Positions 8,587 through 16,115 are shown, numbered from the stretch's first letter. The stretch is DNA of 32,614 nt from Bacteroidota bacterium (GCA_023431285.1 JAEYXN010000201.1:1-32614), one strand, 5' to 3'. The notes: generated from the sequence alone by a model not told the origin. Translations and numbers: made by a program.

Positions 8587-9894
8587 ATGCATAAAGTCCT
8601 GATCTTTCTCCTCCTAGTTTCCGGTGCAATCAACATTAGTTGCAATGGAATCCGCAGCATCAAAAGTGATCTTACCGGATTGCGGCCGTACGAAGAATAT
8701 GTGCGCAATCTGGAGAAGGCAAACCTCCACAATCGTCCGATGGTTACGCAGTGGATCGCCGCAGGGGAAGATGCCATGAAAGATTCACTCATCGTGTCAA
8801 TTCCTTTCTCAGAAACAGGACACTTTGTATCGCATCGACCTGACGCAAGGTCGTACCAGTTCGATGCGATGGATGGCCAGGTGGTTACGATAAACGGTGC
8901 CTTAAAAGTCACTTCTGACGCACGGGTCTTCGCAGACCTCTTCGTCTGGGAGAAAAACAAATGGCGAAATGTAGCCTGGAGTGATTCAAGTCTGACGCTA
9001 TCGTACGAACTGACCAGGAACGCAAGGTGCCTCCTGAGAATACAACCTGAACTTCTTGTGAACGCTTATTATTCTCTTTCGATGTCCGTAACTCCGGTCC
9101 TGATCAATCCGGTATCCGGTGCAAGCAATAAGTCCATCCAAAGCTTTTATGGCGCCTCAAGAGATGGCGGAAAGCGGAGTCATGAAGGCGTGGACATCTT
9201 TGCAAAGAAGGGAACGCCGATCATAGCGCCTACTTCAGGAACAGTATCACGGGTGGGCCACTCGCGGCTCGGCGGAAAAGTCGTATGGATGTATGACAAG
9301 AAGCGTGCGCACTCTTATTACTTCGCGCATCTTGATTCACAATATGTGAGCGCCGGACAGAAAGTAAACCAGGGCGACGTACTTGGAACAGTAGGCAACA
9401 CCGGGAATGCAAGGTATACACCTCCTCACCTGCATTTTGGGATCTACCAATCAAAAAGCAAGGACCCTCTTCATTATATCAAGACACTTGACGCAATCGC
9501 GAACATTTCGGCGGTAGACACAACCTTTACAGCAAACCCATTTAAGATTGGAGTAAAGAAATCTTCTCTGAGAAGGAGTCCAGCCTCAAAATCGGAAGTA
9601 ATTCTTCCGCTTGGAAAGAATTCCTATGTAGAAGTTCTCGCACAGGTAAAAGATTATTACCGCGTCCGTCTCGCCGATGGAGTGGAAGGATACATTCCGC
9701 AAAAAGACATCATTAATGCTGATAAGGGGGAGCAGGTTCTCCTGACGGAATCAAGGGAACTCTTAAGCGATGTTGATTCGGACAGGACTGTGATCATGAT
9801 GATTGGCGCCGACACGGCAGTAGAAACTCTTGCCACATTTGGAGACTACAAACTCATCAGAACAACGGAGGGACTGCACGGCTGGATTCAATAG
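8587..9894 (+). CDS. M23 family metallopeptidase lipoprotein with C-terminal SH3-like region
   Basis: The preferred start is ATG 8587, giving MHKVLIFLLLVSGAINISC, a signal peptide and lipobox; an overlapping TTG at 8551 would bury the signal. The 435-residue protein has an N-terminal beta-rich region (25-170) and an LytM/M23 catalytic domain at about 180-295. The zinc and catalytic residues are all there: His199 and Asp203 (HEGVD), His248 (FAHLD) and His281/His283 (HLHFG). Two SH3-like segments follow (about 318-375 and 385-435; VEGYIP, LHGWIQ). M23 enzymes cut peptide cross-bridges in peptidoglycan, and SH3-like domains often bind the wall. It lies 5 nt downstream of the hydrolase and ends 1 nt before the convergent PAS gene. 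Confidence 0.92.
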   Translation: MHKVLIFLLLVSGAINISCNGIRSIKSDLTGLRPYEEYVRNLEKANLHNRPMVTQWIAAGEDAMKDSLIVSIPFSETGHFVSHRPDARSYQFDAMDGQVVTINGALKVTSDARVFADLFVWEKNKWRNVAWSDSSLTLSYELTRNARCLLRIQPELLVNAYYSLSMSVTPVLINPVSGASNKSIQSFYGASRDGGKRSHEGVDIFAKKGTPIIAPTSGTVSRVGHSRLGGKVVWMYDKKRAHSYYFAHLDSQYVSAGQKVNQGDVLGTVGNTGNARYTPPHLHFGIYQSKSKDPLHYIKTLDAIANISAVDTTFTANPFKIGVKKSSLRRSPASKSEVILPLGKNSYVEVLAQVKDYYRVRLADGVEGYIPQKDIINADKGEQVLLTESRELLSDVDSDRTVIMMIGADTAVETLATFGDYKLIRTTEGLHGWIQ

Positions 9895-9895
9895 C

Positions 9896-11086
9896 TCACG
9901 CCTGACGAAGATGAGGATTAATGGTTCCAGGCTTTCTTACGCTGGCGTCCAGATTGGTAACATCACTTATGCTGCCGATGATCATCGGACTACCTTTCGG
10001 ATCGTGATAAAGTTTAATTCTAAGGAATACCAGCTTCTCATTCCCTCTGCGGGTGATAATCCTGTGGGTGGTGGCACAGTATCCAGTTTCCGTGAGCTGC
10101 TGCTGTGAACTGATCTTGATATGATCATCTTCAGGATGAACGTAGTCGAGCCAGAACCATGGCTTCGACAAGTTCTCTGCGCATTCTTCATAAAGCTCCG
10201 CGGCGGATACGCTCACAAAGCAACGTGCTCTCCCGGTAAGATCAAAAGACCAGAATGCATCCGACATTGAAGTCATGATATCCTCCAGCCGATCATTCTT
10301 CCACGAAGTGTCTTCCGCCCTTAGAACGATCTTCTTATTGACATATTGAAGCTGTTCATTGATGGCAATGAGTTCCTGGTTAACATGCTCAGACTGGCTC
10401 GCACGGTAAGCAAGTTCTTCGTTGACTCTGATCAGATTTTCCAATCGCTCATTATACTGACGTTCGAGGCTTCCGCGTAGCGAGATCATATCACGCTCCC
10501 CGCGCACCTGGTTCGTGACGTCGGTAAAAATGATCAGAAATGCTTCGTTATCGCGTATGGACTGAGAAGTCATATCAACAGATATCACCCCGTTGCCCTT
10601 GTGAAATTTCCACGTACCAAGATCTTTCGCGCCGGTCTTGATGATAAGAGGAACAGCCTCATACCTTTCCTGTTCAACAGGCATTGAACCCATTGTAATA
10701 TCCCTAAGGTCGCGGGCCGTAACATCAAAAAGTTTGAGAAGAGACTGGTTGACCTCAATAAAACGGAACGTCTTTGCATCAATAATACCCATCGCGATGG
10801 GGCTCGATTGAAACAGATTCTGAACTTCGTTCTCACGCTTTTCCAGGGAAGACACGTACCGGCTGGCCCACACGAAAAGTGCTGCACCGATGATTGCGAG
10901 GAAAAATAAACTTTTCAGGATATGAATGTGTGGAAGTTTCCAGAGTGTACTTGAAGGAAACAGGGTGTGCAGTAATGGGTCGGAGAACAGTACCCAGAGT
11001 ATGCCTGCTAAAACGAATTTCAGGGTAACTGCAAAGGCCGGATCGGCCTTCTGAACATGTCCCACGAAATCAAACATCCTCTTCAT
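9896..11086 (-). CDS. Membrane PAS-coiled coil-PAS protein without kinase or other output domain
   Basis: From ATG 11086 (MKRMFDFVGH) this is 396 residues; an ATG at 11176 would add 30 residues that look like leader sequence. Two membrane helices (about 17-35 and 57-75) precede a PAS domain (about 88-195; SSPIAMGIID, FRFIEVNQSL, IIFTDVTNQ). A long coiled coil (200-260) follows, then a second PAS/PAC (about 265-385; AFWSFDLTG, WFWLDYVHPEDD, IIGSISDVTN). The frame then stops. Proteins starting this way usually continue into HisKA/HATPase or GGDEF, but the convergent M23 gene begins one base after the stop, leaving no room. It is either a genuine sensor that works by contact with another protein or the remnant of a truncated kinase. 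Confidence 0.85.
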   Translation of the reverse strand: MKRMFDFVGHVQKADPAFAVTLKFVLAGILWVLFSDPLLHTLFPSSTLWKLPHIHILKSLFFLAIIGAALFVWASRYVSSLEKRENEVQNLFQSSPIAMGIIDAKTFRFIEVNQSLLKLFDVTARDLRDITMGSMPVEQERYEAVPLIIKTGAKDLGTWKFHKGNGVISVDMTSQSIRDNEAFLIIFTDVTNQVRGERDMISLRGSLERQYNERLENLIRVNEELAYRASQSEHVNQELIAINEQLQYVNKKIVLRAEDTSWKNDRLEDIMTSMSDAFWSFDLTGRARCFVSVSAAELYEECAENLSKPWFWLDYVHPEDDHIKISSQQQLTETGYCATTHRIITRRGNEKLVFLRIKLYHDPKGSPMIIGSISDVTNLDASVRKPGTINPHLRQA

Positions 11087-11176
11087 AATTACAGCACACT
11101 GGGTCATGCAAATTACGTCAGGAACACAAAAACCGGATGGATATAAGTGTTTGATTGACGCCTTTCCATGAGACAT

Positions 11177-11343
11177 GTAAGGTTTGGACCTATAAAATTG
11201 GGGTGAGGTCCGGGAGGCTGGAAATGCCGACTAGAAGCGTCTAATGACGACGAACACCCGAAAATACAGGGCGGGCGGAGACAAGAAATATTGGTGGAAG
11301 AGTGATATTCTTACAGGGAACCCGCAACGGCCAGTGCCATCTC
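11177..11343. other. Intergenic region with no recognised feature
   Basis: This stretch lies between the PAS gene leader and the first tandem unit. It presumably carries the PAS gene promoter. I see no third copy of the neighbouring repeat, no tRNA-like fold and no believable ORF. Confidence 0.4.
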
Positions 11344-11460
11344 CCCTTCTGAGCTGATCTCTTGTAGTATTGTCCAGTTGGTGTCCCGGATCAAAGTTCT
11401 GATCCCAGAATTGAAGGCCTTTGCTTTCTTGTAAACATCGAGTTTCTCAAAATCGAACAT
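11311..11460 (-). pseudogene. Four-helix-bundle (S23/IVS-like) protein fragment, copy A, frameshifted
   Basis: From ATG 11460 the frame reads MFDFEKLDVYKKAKAFNSGI, matching the N-terminus of the four-helix-bundle family related to the 23S rRNA intervening-sequence protein. Relative to copy B, a T is missing near 11380, so the frame shifts after RDT and ends in unrelated residues at 11311. If the shift is corrected, the family sequence still stops after DQLRR, the same place as in copy B. Normal members are ~115-125 residues, so only the first third exists. This is a dead copy. Confidence 0.75.
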
Positions 11461-11500
11461 AACGGTAAGGTGGGGTAAACAACGTGGTAGGAGGCAGTGC

Positions 11501-11563
11501 CAGTGTGAGTGTGAGAGCGAAGAAAGAACTGAGCCTATCGCTCTCGCTCTCACACTCACACTG
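11501..11563. repeat. Perfect 20-bp inverted repeat (hairpin of unit A)
   Basis: The left arm 11501-11520 (CAGTGTGAGTGTGAGAGCGA) is the exact reverse complement of 11544-11563, with a 23-nt loop. It is followed on the plus strand by TTTTT (11564-11568), so it could end plus-strand transcripts. In the minus direction there is no T-run immediately after the stem. It is homologous in position to the terminator hairpin of unit B. Confidence 0.9.
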
Positions 11564-11690
11564 TTTTTAGTGCCCTTCTGAGCTGATCTCTTGTAGTATT
11601 GTCCAGTTTGGTGTCCCGGATAAAAGTTCTGATCCCAGAATTGAAGGCCTTTGCTTTTTTGTAAACATCGAGTTTCTCAAAATCGAACAT
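11556..11690 (-). pseudogene. Four-helix-bundle (S23/IVS-like) protein fragment, copy B, 44 codons
   Basis: From ATG 11690 this copy reads MFDFEKLDVYKKAKAFNSGI, then RTFIRDTKLDNTTRDQLRRA, then LKTV and stop at 11556. The frame is intact to the family motif DQLRRA, where full-length members continue into a segment like LSIxxNIAEG. Here the sequence instead runs into the hairpin of unit A, and the last codons (LKTV) come from that repeat. It is therefore a truncated gene. A 44-residue peptide could still be made, but without helices 2-4 it would lack the family fold. Confidence 0.75.
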
Positions 11691-11735
11691 AACGGCAATA
11701 AACAACGTGGCGGGAGGCAGTGTGAGTGTGTGACT

Positions 11736-11759
11736 GTCAGTGTCAGTGTCAGTGTCAGT
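11736..11759. repeat. GTCAGT hexamer microsatellite (4 copies)
   Basis: Four perfect GTCAGT units lie in the left flank of the unit B hairpin, next to further GTGTGAGT-like repeats (11718-11732). They account for most of the extra length of unit B and point to replication slippage. Confidence 0.9.
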
Positions 11760-11771
11760 GTGAGAGCGAAG

Positions 11772-11818
11772 AAAAAAACAGAGTGAGTCTATCGCTCTCG
11801 CTCTCACGCTCACTCTGT
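11772..11818 (-). terminator. Rho-independent terminator after tRNA-Arg (hairpin of unit B)
   Basis: On the minus strand ACAGAGTGAG (11818-11809) pairs perfectly with CTCACTCTGT (11787-11778) and is followed by a run of seven T (11778-11772). It begins 7 nt past the tRNA 3' end, as expected for a tRNA terminator. A competing 10-bp pairing, 11760-11769 with 11798-11807, crosses this stem, so the two cannot both form except as a pseudoknot. Confidence 0.8.
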
Positions 11819-11824
11819 TTTTAG

Positions 11825-11896
11825 TGGTCCCACCGGGAATCGAACCCAGATCTAGAGTTTAGGAAACTCCTATTCTATCCGTTGAACTATGAGACC
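11825..11896 (-). tRNA. tRNA-Arg (anticodon CCT)
   Basis: The 72-nt minus-strand sequence folds as a full cloverleaf. The acceptor is GGTCTCA/TGGGACC (one G-U), the D stem GTTC/GAAT, the anticodon stem GGAGT/ACTCT with loop TTCCTAA, and the T arm CTGGG-TTCGATT-CCCGG. The anticodon is CCT, reading AGG, so the tRNA carries arginine. The discriminator base is A and the CCA end is not encoded (the genome continues CTAA). The T-arm, anticodon loop and spacing are all normal, so it should be functional. Confidence 0.95.
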
Positions 11897-11954
11897 AGGA
11901 AATTTCAGCAGGCAAAAACCATGAAATCCCACCTTGCCTTTCGGCTCGGGACCG

Positions 11955-11962
11955 CAAAGATA
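11955..11962 (-). promoter_or_regulatory. -7 promoter element for tRNA-Arg
   Basis: On the minus strand 11962-11955 reads TATCTTTG, an exact match to the Bacteroidota -7 consensus TAnnTTTG. It lies about 58 nt upstream of the tRNA 5' end. A good -33 TTG at the usual distance was not found. The rest of 11897-12062 has no other feature. Confidence 0.55.
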
Positions 11963-12062
11963 GGATTTTCAGCGTTTCTGTGTCTGATGTTTCAAAATTT
12001 CAGCCCACCTCCTCCGGGATCCGTTTCCAGTCGCCACCAAGGCAAGATCAGCACGAAGTATT

Positions 12063-13733
12063 TCAAACAATCTTTGCAGGCTCCCGGTGGCCGACCCACG
12101 TGAAGCGTTTATTCACATATTCAGGATTGGTGAACGACGCATTGCCCGAAGGATTTCCGCCTGTAACATGAAAATCTGAGAACGCGGCGTTTTGATTCAT
12201 GTAGATTCCACCCGTAAGGTTAAATGACACGGGTGTGGCCGCGAGAGAAAGTTCGTCTGCGATGAGATCGCGTGTGGCTTTGTCAGTGGTATAAGCTCCA
12301 CACGATATCGCCCCATGATTCATAGCCATCTCCTTCGCCAATGCAATTGACTCATCTGTATTCTTTGTGCGGATCAACAACGCGATCGGACCAAAAAGCT
12401 CCTGGCTAAACAAATCCTTCCTCGATGAATCAACTTCAATCAGCATAGGCGTATGCACCCGGGCGTTTTTGAACTGAGGATTCTCAACTGTCCGTGACTT
12501 CAACCAAACTTTGCCTGGCAACTTCTCGCAATCCGTGATTCTTGCACAGGTGTTCTTATTTTGAATAGCACCCAATACAAAAGGACCCGCTTTCGGATTG
12601 TCTACCAAACCATTGATGTTGTCAGCGAACTTCTGCGCAAAATCATCAAAGCTTATTATTCCGTCTTTGGTGCGGATGCCTTCCGAAGGAACATAAAAAT
12701 TCTGAGGAGCTGTACACATCTGCCCACTGTACAGCGTAACGGAGAAAGCAAGGTTGGCAACAACCTTGTCAATGTCTTCCACCGAATCAAGAATAACGGA
12801 GTTCACACCAGTCTTTTCTGTGAACACCGTTTTCCCTTGTAATGATTCAAGATAACTTCCGAAGACCGAGTTGCCCGTGTAATCAATGATCTTCACTTCA
12901 GGGCGTTCTGCAAGTTCTTTTGTGAGCGGGTTGTCAAACGTAGCAATGGCAAGCTGACAGATCGCGGGATCAAAGTTGTTTTCAGAGAATACTTTCTGCA
13001 ACTCCGCCACTATGATCGCCATAGGATAAATGGCTCCCGGATGAGGTTTCACAATGACAGTGTTTCCGGTCATCAGACTCGCGTATACCCCGGTCACTGA
13101 GTTCCATGTTGGAAAGGTTGAACAACCGATCACAGCCGCAATCCCTTTCGGAACGGCTCGCCATTCCTTACTTAGAGTAACATTCAACTTTCCCATGGGC
13201 TTATCCCAGACAATACGTTCAGGGAAGCGTTTCAATTCTTCATAGCCAGATGCAATCGCTTCAAGTGCACGGTCTGCGGCATGTGGGCCCGATGCCTGGA
13301 AAGCCATCATAAAACCCTGACCCGTTGTATGCATTGTGGCGTAGGCAATCTCAAAGAAGCGCGTCTTTATTCGGTCCAAAGATTCCAACAGTATGCCCGC
13401 CCGCGATTCTGGATTGATCTTCCTCCACTGGTGAAACGCCCTGGAAGAATTTGCGATCAGCGTATCCACAGTCGTAACCGGATATGTGATGTTAAGACGT
13501 TCCTGCAGATAAGGTGATTCTTCTTCGCCAGCCCAGGACGTCTCTCCCGACTGCAATAACTCTTCGAATCTTTGTCCTAACGCAGACTTAAATTTTTGCT
13601 GCGCCTCTGCATCAGCGGTCTCACCATAGATGGCGGGAGATGGATGTTCGGGAAACCCTGCGAAGAATGTGCGTTCATGCAGAGCCTTGATTGCCTTCTC
13701 CAGCAAGGGCTGATGTTTTTCGAATAGAACCAT
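12063..13733 (-). CDS. paaN: PaaN-type aldehyde dehydrogenase (phenylacetate degradation family)
   Basis: This 556-residue protein has the aldehyde dehydrogenase superfamily layout. It has a cofactor-binding region (VIGCSTFPTWN, MTGNTVIVKPHPGA with Lys229), catalytic Glu306 (FTEKTGVNS) and catalytic Cys340 in SGQMCTAPQN. The N-terminus (TFFAGFPEHPSP, YPVTTVDTLI, FHQWR) and C-terminus (VTGGNPSGNASFT, RFTWVGHRE) match PaaN, a long ALDH branch of ~550 residues associated with phenylacetyl-CoA catabolism. It likely oxidises an aldehyde intermediate with NAD(P)+ in the cytoplasm. No other paa genes are in the window. It follows a DUF4197 lipoprotein by 27 bp on the same strand. Start ATG 13733. 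Confidence 0.88.
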   Translation of the reverse strand: MVLFEKHQPLLEKAIKALHERTFFAGFPEHPSPAIYGETADAEAQQKFKSALGQRFEELLQSGETSWAGEEESPYLQERLNITYPVTTVDTLIANSSRAFHQWRKINPESRAGILLESLDRIKTRFFEIAYATMHTTGQGFMMAFQASGPHAADRALEAIASGYEELKRFPERIVWDKPMGKLNVTLSKEWRAVPKGIAAVIGCSTFPTWNSVTGVYASLMTGNTVIVKPHPGAIYPMAIIVAELQKVFSENNFDPAICQLAIATFDNPLTKELAERPEVKIIDYTGNSVFGSYLESLQGKTVFTEKTGVNSVILDSVEDIDKVVANLAFSVTLYSGQMCTAPQNFYVPSEGIRTKDGIISFDDFAQKFADNINGLVDNPKAGPFVLGAIQNKNTCARITDCEKLPGKVWLKSRTVENPQFKNARVHTPMLIEVDSSRKDLFSQELFGPIALLIRTKNTDESIALAKEMAMNHGAISCGAYTTDKATRDLIADELSLAATPVSFNLTGGIYMNQNAAFSDFHVTGGNPSGNASFTNPEYVNKRFTWVGHREPAKIV

Positions 13734-13760
13734 GGCGTTGGTTAATGAGTTATACTTCTA

Positions 13761-14483
13761 TCAGTTTTGAGATCCGAACACACGTCGGAGGAGCTCTGTT
13801 GTTCTTGCCGCAGGATTAGCCCGTATATTCTGCTCTTCCTTCGCAATCATGAGAAACAACCCTTCGATCGCCCGGTCCGTCGCGTAGTCATCCAGATCAG
13901 GATTCACTTTCTGAACCAATGGAATCTGGTTATAGCGTGTAACGATCTCGTTATAATATTTAGTCGCATTTACTTTCTGCAATGAATTCTGAATCACAGG
14001 TTTGAATTTGTCTTTCAACGCAGCGGAAGTTGTTCTCTTCAGATATTGCGTTGCCGCATCCTGATCGCCTCTGAGAATCGCGAATGCATCCTGGATCGTC
14101 ATCTGCCTGATCGCAGATATAAAGATCGGCTTTGCTTCTTTCGCTGCATCTTCAGCTCCGCGATTCAAAGTCATGACAAACTTATCCACTTCGTTTCCTA
14201 AACCCACCTGACGCAGACGTTCCTCTACTCTTTTCACATCGGGAGGGAACGGGATCATGATCTCCGGATTCTTAAAATATCCATCCAGTTGTGATACAAT
14301 GTCCGAACCATTTGATATGCCCTTGATCAACGCCTCCTTCAAACCGTTCGCAACCTCATCTGATGTGAGGGGTGCTCCTGATCCTAGCGTCTTATTTACT
14401 TCTCCGAGTGTCTGATTGATCTGTGCCGAAGTACATCCAAGTACCAACGCCGCAGCCAACACGATTCCGATTCTGATTTTCAT
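13761..14483 (-). CDS. DUF4197 lipoprotein
   Basis: From ATG 14483 (MKIRIGIVLAAALVLGC) the protein has a classic lipobox LVLGC; an ATG two codons upstream (14489) is also possible. The mature ~224 residues match the DUF4197 family: GLKEALIKGISNG, PPDVKRVEERLRQVG, LNRGAEDAAKEA, MTIQDAFAILRGDQDAATQYL and YATDRAIEGLF. The family is widespread in Bacteroidota and Proteobacteria, is periplasmic or lipid-anchored, and has no assigned function. It is upstream of paaN on the same strand and probably shares its transcript, although a functional link is not obvious. Confidence 0.92.
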   Translation of the reverse strand: MKIRIGIVLAAALVLGCTSAQINQTLGEVNKTLGSGAPLTSDEVANGLKEALIKGISNGSDIVSQLDGYFKNPEIMIPFPPDVKRVEERLRQVGLGNEVDKFVMTLNRGAEDAAKEAKPIFISAIRQMTIQDAFAILRGDQDAATQYLKRTTSAALKDKFKPVIQNSLQKVNATKYYNEIVTRYNQIPLVQKVNPDLDDYATDRAIEGLFLMIAKEEQNIRANPAARTTELLRRVFGSQN

Positions 14484-14521
14484 GATCATTTAGTTTTCAA
14501 TCAATGCGATTGCTATCGGCA

Positions 14522-14553
14522 GAAAGGTATAAAAAAGTAAAGACTCCCTGCAA
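14522..14553 (-). promoter_or_regulatory. Putative promoter for the DUF4197-paaN transcript
   Basis: On the minus strand TTG (14553-14551) is followed after 21 nt by TACCTTTC (14529-14522), one mismatch from TAnnTTTG. The ATG at 14483 is about 38 nt downstream. Confidence 0.4.
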
Positions 14554-14677
14554 GTTGCGATACCTTCATAATCGTGCCGGATCAATGGCTGACCGGCAAC
14601 AATGATTATCATTAAACGGACTTGCCACGCAGCCAATCTTGCAGATTCGTTTTAATTCGACTTATTTGTTTCTTATT

Positions 14678-15931
14678 ATGAATCGTATGGTAACTGCGGA
14701 ATTACTCACTATCGGAGATGAGATCCTTTATGGACAGATCGTTGACACGAACTCGCAATGGATGAGTGTTGAACTCTCGAAAGTGGGCATCCGCGTCGTT
14801 CGCAAGACTTCAGTAGGCGACATTGAATCAGAGATCCTTCAAGCTTTCGCTGAAGCTGAGAAGCGCGCAGACATCATACTTATCACCGGAGGGCTCGGTC
14901 CGACGAATGATGACCTTACCAAACCATGTATGGCTAAGTACTTCAACTGTGAAGTGGCCATCAATGAAGAGGCTCTGGCTGAAGTAACAGAGTTCTTCAA
15001 AAGTCGTGGTCGTGAGTTGACAGAACTGAACCGTCAGCAAGCTGCTCTCCCCGTTTGCTGCGAGAAAGTGACTAACGCTCTCGGCACTGCTCCCGGAATG
15101 TGGTTTGCACGGGACGGAAAAATATTTGTATCCATGCCGGGCGTACCGCATGAGATGAAGGCCATGATGACCACGACGGTAATTCCGAAACTACAAAAGA
15201 TTTTCAAGACGCCGGTGATTCATCATACCGTCATCAGAACAATCGGTATTGGAGAATCCTTCCTTGCTGAAAAGATCAGCGCCTGGGAAAGTTCGTTACC
15301 GCCACATATTCGACTGGCTTATCTTCCTAACCTCGGCCAGGTGAGGCTTCGGCTTACGGCACATGGCGAAGACAGGAACCAACTTGAGAAGGAGAGCAAT
15401 GAACTGGTATCGGCGCTAAACGATGTTATTGGTGAATTCATATTCGGGTACGGCGACGACGACATTGAAGTTGTGGTAGGCCGCACTCTCAAGGAGAAAA
15501 GATTAACACTGGCCTGTGCGGAAAGCTGCACTGGTGGATATCTCTCGCATATGATCACCAGTGTTTCCGGAAGTTCTGCTTATTTCCTTGGCAGCCTGAT
15601 CGCATACGACAACCTCATCAAAACAAATGTGCTCGATGTTCAGGGTGAAACGATTCTGGAACATGGTGCCGTCAGTGAAGAAACAATTACCGAGATGGCG
15701 ATCAATGTCCGGAAGAAGTTCGGGACAGATATTGGTGTCGCGACGAGCGGAGTAGCTGGTCCGTTAGGAGGCACACCGGAGAAACCTGTAGGCACTGTCT
15801 GGATTGCTTACTCAGACGAGAACAAGACCGTAGCGCGGAAGCTTCAGCTATCCAAAGACCGACTGATTAACATTAAGTTGAGCTCAGTCGCGGCCTTGAA
15901 CCTGATCCGCATCAACCTTAAGGATCTGTAG
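14678..15931 (+). CDS. cinA: CinA-like protein (competence/damage-inducible, MoCF + NMN deamidase domains)
   Basis: This 417-residue protein starts at ATG 14678 (MNRMVTAELLTIGDEIL); an upstream TTG at 14639 is not needed. The N-terminal MoaB/MogA-like domain (about 5-170) carries GGLGPTNDD (71-79) and the SMPGVPHEM segment. A middle linker follows. The C-terminal CinA domain (about 255-415) shows CAESCTGG (280-287) and TSGVAGP (356-362), typical of nicotinamide-nucleotide amidohydrolases. The two-domain form is the usual CinA/PncC fusion, thought to recycle pyridine nucleotides (NMN deamidation, ADP-ribose pyrophosphatase). The length is normal. It is followed by the E2 gene after 184 bp. Confidence 0.93.
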   Translation: MNRMVTAELLTIGDEILYGQIVDTNSQWMSVELSKVGIRVVRKTSVGDIESEILQAFAEAEKRADIILITGGLGPTNDDLTKPCMAKYFNCEVAINEEALAEVTEFFKSRGRELTELNRQQAALPVCCEKVTNALGTAPGMWFARDGKIFVSMPGVPHEMKAMMTTTVIPKLQKIFKTPVIHHTVIRTIGIGESFLAEKISAWESSLPPHIRLAYLPNLGQVRLRLTAHGEDRNQLEKESNELVSALNDVIGEFIFGYGDDDIEVVVGRTLKEKRLTLACAESCTGGYLSHMITSVSGSSAYFLGSLIAYDNLIKTNVLDVQGETILEHGAVSEETITEMAINVRKKFGTDIGVATSGVAGPLGGTPEKPVGTVWIAYSDENKTVARKLQLSKDRLINIKLSSVAALNLIRINLKDL

Positions 15932-16069
15932 ATTATTCGCAAGGGCGTTGACCACGAATTCAGGTTGTTCAACCGGCGTTACAATGACAAACATTATTTC
16001 AAAGGCCTTGAAATGATTGAAACAAATGAAGGGTGTTTCTAAAAATATCAGCAGAAAACGTTTTCGGAG

Positions 16070-16097
16070 TTGAAAAACTGTCAAAAATATTAACTTG
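16070..16097 (+). promoter_or_regulatory. Weak promoter-like pair upstream of the E2 gene
   Basis: TTG (16070-16072), 17 nt, then TTAACTTG (16090-16097), a partial match to TAnnTTTG. The E2 ATG is at 16116, so the leader would be short. Nothing else is evident in 15932-16115. Confidence 0.3.
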
Positions 16098-16115
16098 CCG
16101 CAAAATAGAGACACA

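Larger units (their letters stand above)
11344..11826 (-). repeat. Tandem duplication: two hairpin + truncated four-helix-bundle gene units
   Basis: Unit A (11344-11572, 229 bp) and unit B (11573-11826, 254 bp) are head-to-tail. Both start CCCTTCTGAGCTGATCTCTT and end CTGTTTTTAGTG on the plus strand. The first ~120 bp are nearly identical, with three differences: one deleted T in A near 11380, one C/A and one C/T. The remaining half, which contains the hairpins, is more diverged. The right end of B overlaps the last two bases of the tRNA-Arg gene. Read on the minus strand, each unit is a hairpin, a ~60-80 nt spacer, then the start of a gene cut after codon ~39. Confidence 0.9.

Noticed and set aside
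9830..10108. Plus-strand ORF of 92 codons spanning the 3' ends of the convergent genes
   Set aside because: It lies across the M23 end and antisense to the PAS gene, with no signal, domain or start context.
11311..11813. Longer versions of the four-helix-bundle ORFs that begin MSVRARAI
   Set aside because: The extra N-terminus is translation of the hairpin repeats (Arg-Ala, Thr-Asp runs). The family start is the internal MFDFEK methionine.
11344..11826. Diversity-generating retroelement (Avd is also a four-helix bundle protein)
   Set aside because: There is no reverse transcriptase, template repeat or variable-repeat target gene in the window, and the ORFs are truncated.
11344..11896. Integrated element using the tRNA as an attachment site
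   Set aside because: No integrase is present and no second copy of the tRNA 3' end lies at the far side; only two bases of the tRNA are shared with the repeat.
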